Below are positions 1 through 5,420 of a stretch of 6,054 nucleotides of DNA, in pieces; the stretch's first letter is position 1; every line of letters starts with the position of its first letter. A program made the position numbers and the translations under genes. The DNA is from an uncultured Lachnospiraceae bacterium (lineage in GTDB: Bacteria > Bacillota > Clostridia > Lachnospirales > Lachnospiraceae), in NCBI GenBank assembly GCA_902803305.1, contig CADCPL010000129.1, forward strand, positions 1-6,054, read 5' to 3'. The notes below the pieces were generated by a model. The model did no database searches, was not told the origin of the DNA, and saw only the letters and a list, made by a program, of their open reading frames with translations.

Positions 1-624
1 AAGGCAGACAGGAAGAAGCTGGTTATCGATTCGTCTTCATCATCAGCGTTTGTTTACGGAAAGGTAGCAATACTTCCCGGATGTATTCCCGATGATCATA
101 CGCTGATAGAGTGGAAACCTGATAATGACAATGTTGCACTGGCGTACCTTTCGAGCGGTACACCGGCAGCGAGTGCAAAGTATGGTGAGCCCGGTGCATC
201 TGCTCTTACGACAAAGAATGATATACTGGCAGTAAAGGGCCTTAAGCCCGGTGTAACAAATATTACCGGAACGGCTCAGGACGGATCGGGCAAGAAGATC
301 AAGATCTCTGTAACGGTAAGAGGTGATGTGACTGCCATGACAATGGACGAAAATGTTACGGTAAAAGCCGGAGGAAGTTATACGCTCACACCCGAGTTTA
401 CGATCAACGGTGTTACATCCGCCAATCCCAAACTCTACAAGAGTTACATGAAGTACACGGATACGAAAGTATCATACTGGAGTTCATCGGAAGACGTAAC
501 GGTAAGCGCGAAGGGCAAGATCACGGTAAAGAAAGGCACGAGCGTAAGATCGGCCACGATCACGGCCTTTACCGCTGACGGTAATGATGCGAAGAAGAAG
601 ATCGTTAATGTAACGATACAGTGA
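1..624 (+). CDS. Secreted/surface protein with bacterial Ig-like (Big_2) domains, 3' part only
   Basis: The reading frame is open from the first base to a TGA at 622-624, giving the last 207 residues of a protein whose start lies outside the window. Two tandem Ig-like segments can be seen, roughly residues 6-106 and 108-207. Each follows the Big_2 pattern: a Trp-containing strand (W38 with IEWKPD; W160 with YWSSSEDVTV), a G-x-ITV turn in the second copy, and a closing A/G-T-x-T-A...DG...KK...VTV/I strand. Such domains are typical of extracellular adhesins, S-layer-associated proteins and cell-wall enzymes of Clostridia. The protein ends directly on the last beta strand (VNVTIQ), with no LPXTG or NPQTN-like motif, hydrophobic segment or positive tail. 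It is therefore probably not a substrate of the sortase encoded downstream. The activity of the missing N-terminal part cannot be judged. No Rho-independent terminator is visible between it and pgk. Confidence 0.85.
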   Translation, partial: KADRKKLVIDSSSSSAFVYGKVAILPGCIPDDHTLIEWKPDNDNVALAYLSSGTPAASAKYGEPGASALTTKNDILAVKGLKPGVTNITGTAQDGSGKKIKISVTVRGDVTAMTMDENVTVKAGGSYTLTPEFTINGVTSANPKLYKSYMKYTDTKVSYWSSSEDVTVSAKGKITVKKGTSVRSATITAFTADGNDAKKKIVNVTIQ

Positions 625-652
625 TTTAGTGCTATACCGTCTGATGTAATTG

Positions 653-661
653 TGCTATAAT
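653..661 (+). promoter_or_regulatory. Extended -10 promoter for the pgk operon
   Basis: TGC followed by a perfect TATAAT (656-661) forms an extended -10 element. The best -35 at 17-bp spacing is TATACC at 633-638, which matches the consensus at only three positions; the TG extension may compensate. Transcription would begin near 668, leaving a 5' leader of about 40 nt before the pgk start codon. It lies in the only sizeable gap upstream of the four-gene unit. Confidence 0.6.
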
Positions 662-693
662 ATCAGGCGTTGGTTTAACAAATCTAAACAAAC

Positions 694-700
694 AGGAGGA
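694..700 (+). promoter_or_regulatory. Shine-Dalgarno site that sets the pgk start
   Basis: AGGAGGA ends one base before an in-frame ATG at 702 and seven bases before the ATG at 708. Only the second has workable spacing, so 708 is taken as the pgk start. Confidence 0.8.
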
Positions 701-707
701 CATGGAT

Positions 708-1940
708 ATGTCATTGAACAAGAAGAGTGTTGATGATTTTAATGCTGCCGGCAAGAGAGTTCTTGTCAGGTGTGATTTTAACGTACCGTTAAAAGATGGC
801 AAGATCACCGACGATACACGTATCAAAGCTGCACTGCCCACAATACAGAAGCTTATAGGGGATGGAGCCAAGGTTATCCTTTGCTCACACCTCGGTAAGG
901 TTAAGGAAGGCCCCAATGAGAAGGAATCTCTTGCACCCGTTGCTGAGGCACTTTCCGAAAAGCTCGGCAAGAAGGTTGTATTTGTATCCGATTACAACGT
1001 AACCGGTCAGGCAGCAACCGATGCTGTTGCGGCAATGAACAACGGGGATGTTGTACTCCTTCAGAATACACGTTTCCGCGGCAAGGAAGAGACAAAGCCC
1101 ACCGAAGCAGGTGAAGCATTTGCCAAGGAACTCGCAGATCTTGCAGACGATTATGTATGCGATGCATTCGGATCTGCTCACAGAGCACACGCATCCGTTG
1201 CAGTCGTTACCAAGTACATCAGCCAGAAGGGCGGCACAAACGCTGTCGGATATCTGATGCAGAAGGAGATCGATTTCCTCGGCAACGCCGTTGAAAATCC
1301 CGTTCGTCCTTTCGTTGCTATCCTCGGCGGTGCCAAGGTTGCAGATAAGCTCAACGTTATAGATAATCTTCTCGAGAAGGCCGACACACTCATCATCGGA
1401 GGCGGAATGGCATTCACATTCCTTAAGGCTAAGGGTTATGAGATAGGTAAGTCACTCGTTGACAATGAGAAGATAGATTACTGTAAAGAGATGATGGCTA
1501 AAGCCGACAAGCTTGGCAAGAAGCTTCTTCTCCCTGTAGATACGGGAATCGCAAAATCATTCCCGGATCCCATCGACGGACCCGTAGATGTAACATATGT
1601 TGATTCCGACAAGATCCCCGCAGATATGGAAGGTCTTGATATCGGACCCAAGACTCAGGAACTGTTCGCAAACGCTGCCAAGGAAGCAAAGACAGTCGTA
1701 TGGAACGGACCTATGGGCGTATTCGAGAATCCCACTCTTGCAAAGGGAACCATCGCCGTAGCTAAGGCTCTCGCAGAGACAGACGCTACAACGATCATCG
1801 GAGGCGGCGACTCGGCAGCTGCATGTAACCAGCTCGGCTTCGCAGACAAGATGAGCCACATCTCAACAGGTGGCGGCGCATCCCTCGAATTCCTTGAAGG
1901 TAAGGAACTCCCGGGTGTTTATGCGGCTGATGACAAATGA
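708..1940 (+). CDS. pgk: Phosphoglycerate kinase
   Basis: Cytoplasmic glycolytic enzyme that transfers phosphate between 1,3-bisphosphoglycerate and ADP, yielding 3-phosphoglycerate and ATP. The 410-residue product has the usual two-domain length (about 390-415). N-domain substrate residues are visible: R21/D23/N25 in VRCDFNVP, R38 in DDTRIK, H61 in SHLG, R122 in QNTRFRG and R159 in AHRAHAS. The C-domain nucleotide site is also present: GGAKVADK, W332-E340 (WNGPMGVFE), GGGDS at 365-369 and STGGGAS at 386-392. The SHLGRP motif reads SHLGKV, so the usual Arg is K64; I recall this in Lachnospiraceae-type enzymes. The start at 708 is preferred over the ATG at 702 because of Shine-Dalgarno spacing, and it places R21, D23, N25 and R38 at their customary family numbers. 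It is the first gene of the unit, with tpiA 17 bases downstream. No gap (GAPDH) gene precedes it, unlike many Firmicutes loci. Confidence 0.97.
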   Translation: MSLNKKSVDDFNAAGKRVLVRCDFNVPLKDGKITDDTRIKAALPTIQKLIGDGAKVILCSHLGKVKEGPNEKESLAPVAEALSEKLGKKVVFVSDYNVTGQAATDAVAAMNNGDVVLLQNTRFRGKEETKPTEAGEAFAKELADLADDYVCDAFGSAHRAHASVAVVTKYISQKGGTNAVGYLMQKEIDFLGNAVENPVRPFVAILGGAKVADKLNVIDNLLEKADTLIIGGGMAFTFLKAKGYEIGKSLVDNEKIDYCKEMMAKADKLGKKLLLPVDTGIAKSFPDPIDGPVDVTYVDSDKIPADMEGLDIGPKTQELFANAAKEAKTVVWNGPMGVFENPTLAKGTIAVAKALAETDATTIIGGGDSAAACNQLGFADKMSHISTGGGASLEFLEGKELPGVYAADDK

Positions 1941-1944
1941 AGAT

Positions 1945-1950
1945 AGGAGG
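1945..1950 (+). promoter_or_regulatory. Shine-Dalgarno site that sets the tpiA start
   Basis: AGGAGG sits seven bases before the ATG at 1958. An upstream in-frame ATG at 1937 overlaps the pgk stop, but it lies before this site and would add seven residues not normally present in the enzyme. Confidence 0.8.
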
Positions 1951-1957
1951 AATAAAC

Positions 1958-2704
1958 ATGGCAAGAAGACGTATTATCGCGGGCAACTGGAAGATGAACA
2001 AGACTCCCAGCGAAGCCGTTGAACTTTGTAACACTTTAAAGGATCTCGTTAAGAACGACAACGTTGACGTTGTTTACTGCGTACCTGCTATCGACATCGT
2101 TCCCGTTGTTGAAGCAGTAAAGGGAACCAACGTGAAGGTTGGCGCCGAGAACTTCTACATTGAGGACAAGGGCGCTTTCACAGGCGAGATCTCAGCTCCG
2201 ATGCTGAAGGACGCAGGTGTTGAATACATCATCATCGGACACTCAGAGAGAAGAGATATCTTCGGCGAGAACGATATCCTCATCAACGCTAAGGTTAAGA
2301 AAGCTTTTGAAGCAGGTCTTAAGCCCATCCTTTGCTGTGGCGAATCACTTGCACTTCGTAAGGCCGGAACATACAAGGAGTGGATCGCACGTCAGATCAA
2401 GTGGGATCTTGACGGCGTTAGCGCAGATCAGGTTAAGAACCTTGTCATTGCATACGAGCCTATCTGGGCTATCGGAACAGGCGAGACAGCTACGGCTGAT
2501 CAGGCTGAGGAAGTCTGCAAGATGATCCGTGAGATCATCGGTCAGATGTACGACGCAGCCACAGCTGAAGCAGTACGCATCCAGTACGGCGGATCGATGA
2601 ATGCAGGAAATGCTGCAGAACTTCTCGGCAAGGACAATATCGACGGAGGACTTATCGGCGGAGCCAGCCTCAAGCCCGATTTCGGACAGATAGTTAACGC
2701 ATGA
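1958..2704 (+). CDS. tpiA: Triosephosphate isomerase
   Basis: Cytoplasmic enzyme that interconverts dihydroxyacetone phosphate and glyceraldehyde-3-phosphate in glycolysis and gluconeogenesis. The 248-residue product is a standard single TIM barrel. All catalytic elements are visible: N10 and K12 in AGNWKMNK, electrophile H95 in IIGHSERR, catalytic base E167 in AYEPIWAIGTG (hinged loop 6), the phosphate-gripping YGGS near 210-213, and the final phosphate loop in DGGLIGGASL. The chosen start gives the standard numbering for K12, H95 and E167. It lies 17 bases after pgk with its own strong ribosome binding site, so the two are surely co-transcribed. Isoleucine codons are almost all ATC, with only one ATA, as expected of a highly expressed gene. 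The stop codon overlaps the start of the following sortase gene as ATGA. Confidence 0.97.
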   Translation: MARRRIIAGNWKMNKTPSEAVELCNTLKDLVKNDNVDVVYCVPAIDIVPVVEAVKGTNVKVGAENFYIEDKGAFTGEISAPMLKDAGVEYIIIGHSERRDIFGENDILINAKVKKAFEAGLKPILCCGESLALRKAGTYKEWIARQIKWDLDGVSADQVKNLVIAYEPIWAIGTGETATADQAEEVCKMIREIIGQMYDAATAEAVRIQYGGSMNAGNAAELLGKDNIDGGLIGGASLKPDFGQIVNA

Positions 2705-3522
2705 GTAAGACCAGGAAGATCATCATCGTCATAGCGAGCATTGCACTTGTTGTTTGCGCATTCATGCTCATCAAGACCACGCTCGAATACAAGCGTGCGG
2801 AGGATGAATACACAAGCCTCGAGCAGTATGCCGTCATGGGCGATGGTGATTTTTCTGATGAAAAAGCCCCTTCCGAAGAGGAGATATCGGAGGAAGCGGG
2901 AGAAGAAGAGAAGACTCTGACGCGCAATTACAACAGGAGTGATTTTCCGGATCTGACGGTTGATTTTGACAGTCTGAAGAAGATCAATTCCAGTTTTGTG
3001 TGCTGGCTGTATGCTCCGGGAGCCGATATCAATCATCCGGTCGTGCAGGGAACGGACAACGAGTTTTATCTTCACCACACCTTTGAGATGCAGAAGAACA
3101 GCAGCGGATGTGTATTCATGGACCATGAGGTCGATCCGATGCTCACGAGCCGCAATACTTTCTTCTACGGTCATAATATGAAGAACGGCACGATGTTCGG
3201 GCATCTCAAGAACTACATAAACAACAAGGCGGTATACGATAAGGACCCGTACATATATGTGTTCAGGCCCGAGGGCATATACCGTTATGAGATCTTTTCA
3301 TATTATCTTGATAATACGGATTCCAAGATGTACTACACGTGTCAGACATTCAAGGAATACCGGGCGTATCTGCGTGAGGCGGCCAAGCTGTCGGTGCGTG
3401 AATGCGCAGCCAAGGCCGATCCCGACACGAACATAGTCACGCTCGTCACCTGTTCGGGAAGCGGATCCAACAAGCAGAGATTTTTCGTGCACGGCGTCTT
3501 TAAGGACGTATATCTTTACTGA
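2701..3522 (+). CDS. srtB: Class B sortase, membrane-anchored cysteine transpeptidase
   Basis: Cell-surface transpeptidase predicted to cleave a sorting motif in secreted proteins and attach them to peptidoglycan. The 273-residue product has a short basic N-terminus, one membrane segment (about 7-24), an acidic Glu/Ser-rich stalk (about 48-72) and a sortase fold (about 85-273). Class B hallmarks include FVCWLYAPG...INHPVVQ (99-116), D119-N120 with FYLHHTF, and YGHNMKNGTMF (156-166). The catalytic triad is complete: H158, C251 in TLVTCSGS and R260 in KQRFF. Two positions are unusual: C101, where a Gly is common (VGWL), and C137, where a small residue is common. The ATG overlaps the tpiA stop (ATGA) and no good Shine-Dalgarno sequence precedes it, so translation is probably coupled to tpiA. 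No substrate with a recognisable sorting signal is complete in the window; the secreted protein starting at 5421 is a candidate whose C-terminus is not visible. The class call is strong, but the substrate motif is unknown. Confidence 0.93.
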   Translation: MSKTRKIIIVIASIALVVCAFMLIKTTLEYKRAEDEYTSLEQYAVMGDGDFSDEKAPSEEEISEEAGEEEKTLTRNYNRSDFPDLTVDFDSLKKINSSFVCWLYAPGADINHPVVQGTDNEFYLHHTFEMQKNSSGCVFMDHEVDPMLTSRNTFFYGHNMKNGTMFGHLKNYINNKAVYDKDPYIYVFRPEGIYRYEIFSYYLDNTDSKMYYTCQTFKEYRAYLREAAKLSVRECAAKADPDTNIVTLVTCSGSGSNKQRFFVHGVFKDVYLY

Positions 3523-3533
3523 TAGGACATGTT

Positions 3534-5195
3534 ATGCGACTGACACATTTCAGGTATAAAACATTCTTATTTCGGACATGCGTTGCATTGTCCATCCTTT
3601 TGTACGGGCTGACGATTTTTGTTGTCGTTCGCGTGAGCGATGTAATAAAGTTCGGAGATATGCAGATCCCGTCAACCTCCGTTAACGGATGTATACAGGT
3701 GGTATTGTGCCTTCTGTGTATAATCACGGTACTTACGGACAGAAAAAAAGGCCTGATCTGGTCATACATCATACTCGGAATGTCCGTGGCGGGCTCGCTT
3801 AGGAGCGTGTTCGTAAATCACAGCCTGTCAACCGCGCCGGGTACGTTCAGCGCGATAATGTTCCTGATCGCGATCTCGCTTATTTCCCAGCAGATAAAGT
3901 ACAGTAACAAGATGGCAGTCACCGATTCGATCACGGGACTGCTCAACAGATACGGATTTGACCGCGATATCCGCAAGAAGATATGGTTCAACGAGCGGGG
4001 TCGCGTTGTTTTCATACATCTGGACGGTTTTCTTCCCGTTAACGCCAACCTCGGGCGCAAGTACGGGGACGAACTGCTGACGATAGTCGCAAACAGGATC
4101 ACCTCCGTTCTTGACGGAAAAGGCGTAGCTTACAAGATAGAGGGAGCGGAGTATGCTGTCATCCTTCCCGAATCTGCCGACTATAATTCCATAATAAATT
4201 CACTGCTCAAGGCTATCGAAGATACGATAACGCTCAATAAGGACGGAGTTCCTTCCAATATATATCTGTCTGCTTATGCAGGCCTGGCTGAATTCGTAGA
4301 TTCATCGACTGATGCGGACACGATCATGAAGCGCGCCGACATCGCAATGAATTACGCGATCAAGTCCAGCACCAAGAAGTATTATATGTTCAACGATGAG
4401 ATGAAGGAAAAGCTGGAGCACCAGCTTTACGTTGAGCGCATGATCAAGGACAGCCTGAGGAACGGATATTTTTACCTTGTATACCAGCCGCAGTTCACTC
4501 TTGAGGATAAGAGACTGCGCGGTTTTGAGACTCTGATCCGTATGAGTGCGCCCGGAGGGGTCAGGATCCCGACCAGCGAGCTCATCGGTGTTGCCGAGAT
4601 GTCGGATCTCGTTCTTGATATCGACAGGTTCGTGCTCAAGCGTGCTATGACGGAGTTCCGCGAGATATGCTATTCGTCGGGCAATACGATCACCGTTGCC
4701 GTCAATATATCGGCCAAGGATATAGCAAGAGCCGGCTTCGCCGATAAAGTACTATCGGTCATTGATGAAGTCAGATTCCCGCCCGAGTGCCTGGAGATCG
4801 AGATCACCGAGTACTCGTTCGTGGAAGAGGGAAGCCATACGATAGAAAACATCAAGATCCTGCGTGACAATCAGATCATGATCGCACTTGATGACTTCGG
4901 AACGGGCTATACGTCGCTTGAGACGCTCATGAAGCTTCCGATCAACCTTGTGAAGATCGACAAATCGCTCATAGATAACCTTGTTCGTAACGAGATGAAC
5001 ATGGATTTCGTCAAGTCTGTCATATACATGGGCCATATCATGGATGCGGAAGTCATTGCAGAGGGTGTCGAATACGAGAATCAGATCGAATCCCTCAAGG
5101 AGCTTGACTGCGATTTCATTCAGGGCTTCATCTGGGGCAAGCCCATGGAATACGACGAAGCAAGGGAGTACGCGCTTGAGAAATACCCCGTTTAA
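3534..5195 (+). CDS. Membrane-anchored c-di-GMP phosphodiesterase (degenerate GGDEF plus EAL)
   Basis: Predicted to hydrolyse the second messenger c-di-GMP to pGpG at the inner face of the membrane. The 553-residue product begins with about four hydrophobic helices (roughly 10-33, 53-67, 74-90, 104-119) with no recognisable sensor domain. The GGDEF domain (about 125-285) keeps DSITGLLNR and D164...N170, but its signature reads EGAEY (203-207). The key Asp is A205, and the inhibitory RxxD position is DGKG, so cyclase activity is unlikely. The EAL domain (about 297-545) keeps its expected catalytic residues: E332 (as ETL), N391 in VNIS, E423 in EITE, D453-D454 in DDFGTGY, K474 in VKID, E510 in AEGVE and Q530 before the final Gly. 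It starts 11 bases after the sortase stop behind a weak TAGGA site (3523-3527), with no promoter between them. ATA isoleucine codons are frequent, unlike in tpiA, which suggests lower expression. The degenerate GGDEF may act as a GTP-sensing regulatory domain, as known in some relatives. Confidence 0.92.
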   Translation: MRLTHFRYKTFLFRTCVALSILLYGLTIFVVVRVSDVIKFGDMQIPSTSVNGCIQVVLCLLCIITVLTDRKKGLIWSYIILGMSVAGSLRSVFVNHSLSTAPGTFSAIMFLIAISLISQQIKYSNKMAVTDSITGLLNRYGFDRDIRKKIWFNERGRVVFIHLDGFLPVNANLGRKYGDELLTIVANRITSVLDGKGVAYKIEGAEYAVILPESADYNSIINSLLKAIEDTITLNKDGVPSNIYLSAYAGLAEFVDSSTDADTIMKRADIAMNYAIKSSTKKYYMFNDEMKEKLEHQLYVERMIKDSLRNGYFYLVYQPQFTLEDKRLRGFETLIRMSAPGGVRIPTSELIGVAEMSDLVLDIDRFVLKRAMTEFREICYSSGNTITVAVNISAKDIARAGFADKVLSVIDEVRFPPECLEIEITEYSFVEEGSHTIENIKILRDNQIMIALDDFGTGYTSLETLMKLPINLVKIDKSLIDNLVRNEMNMDFVKSVIYMGHIMDAEVIAEGVEYENQIESLKELDCDFIQGFIWGKPMEYDEAREYALEKYPV

Positions 5196-5228
5196 TACGG
5201 GAAAAATCATACGATAAAGGCGTTTTAG

Positions 5229-5270
5229 CAAAGTTGCACAATAAAGGTTGCGCAACTTTGTTTATTATTT
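5229..5270 (+). terminator. Rho-independent terminator of the pgk operon
   Basis: A perfect 9-bp stem, CAAAGTTGC (5229-5237) with GCAACTTTG (5252-5260), continues inward after one A/C mismatch with CAA/TTG (5239-5241 with 5248-5250). This leaves a six-base loop, TAAAGG. A T-rich tract, TTTATTATTT (5261-5270), follows immediately. It lies 33 bases after the phosphodiesterase stop, ending the four-gene unit and separating it from the next gene. Confidence 0.85.
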
Positions 5271-5275
5271 AGAGT

Positions 5276-5295
5276 CAAATTTTATAAAAAATTTG
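5276..5295. repeat. AT-rich perfect inverted repeat
   Basis: CAAATTTT (5276-5283) and AAAATTTG (5288-5295) are exact 8-bp reverse complements separated by ATAA. It lies just after the terminator and upstream of the probable promoter of the secreted-protein gene. It could be an operator, an AT-rich upstream element, or simply chance in AT-rich DNA; no T-tract follows it. Confidence 0.5.
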
Positions 5296-5315
5296 TCGAT
5301 AAAATGAACCTTTTT

Positions 5316-5345
5316 TTGGACCGTAAATGTCATTAAAAATATAAG
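5316..5345 (+). promoter_or_regulatory. Possible promoter for the downstream secreted-protein gene
   Basis: TATAAG at 5340-5345 matches the -10 consensus at five of six positions. TTGGAC at 5316-5321, 18 bases upstream, keeps the important TTG of the -35. Transcription would begin near 5352, giving a leader of about 70 nt. The preceding strong terminator makes an own promoter necessary somewhere in 5271-5400, but this exact pair is only the best candidate. Confidence 0.4.
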
Positions 5346-5351
5346 GGAATA

Positions 5352-5365
5352 GGGTAATTATGCCC
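5352..5365 (+). repeat. Small hairpin in the leader of the secreted-protein gene
   Basis: GGGTA (5352-5356) can pair with TGCCC (5361-5365), using one G-U pair in RNA, around the four-base loop ATTA. It sits at the predicted 5' end of the transcript, where it could protect the message or act as a small operator. No full riboswitch fold could be recognised around it. Confidence 0.3.
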
Positions 5366-5406
5366 ATTTCAAGTTATGTAAACCTAAAGAAACCAGGAAA
5401 GGTATC

Positions 5407-5413
5407 AAAGGAG
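5407..5413 (+). promoter_or_regulatory. Shine-Dalgarno site for the secreted-protein gene
   Basis: AAAGGAG lies seven bases before the ATG at 5421. The following codons encode a typical signal peptide, which confirms the start. Confidence 0.75.
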
Positions 5414-5420
5414 AAACATT

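Noticed and set aside
702..704. Alternative pgk start at 702
   Set aside because: It lies one base from the Shine-Dalgarno sequence, too close for initiation; the ATG at 708 has proper spacing.
632..970. 112-codon minus-strand frame over the pgk promoter and 5' end
   Set aside because: It overlaps well-supported pgk coding sequence and its promoter, and shows no family motif.
1937..1939. Alternative tpiA start overlapping the pgk stop
   Set aside because: It precedes the strong AGGAGG at 1945-1950 and would add seven residues; the start at 1958 gives standard K12/H95/E167 numbering.
2542..3204. 220-codon open frame on the minus strand
   Set aside because: It lies antisense to the tpiA end and the sortase start, both of which have clear family motifs. 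Its translation has no recognisable domain and no ribosome binding site was evident.
5187..5201. CCCGT/ACGGG hairpin across the stop codon of the EAL gene as a terminator
   Set aside because: The stem is only 5 bp and is followed by an A-rich, not T-rich, stretch; the hairpin at 5229-5270 is far better.
4752..5255. 167-codon open frame on the minus strand
   Set aside because: It mirrors the EAL domain coding sequence and runs into the terminator; it is best explained as a coding shadow.
5271..5420. Possible c-di-GMP riboswitch upstream of the secreted-protein gene
   Set aside because: The conserved core segments of the class I motif are not present, and no class II fold could be drawn; only short generic hairpins are seen.
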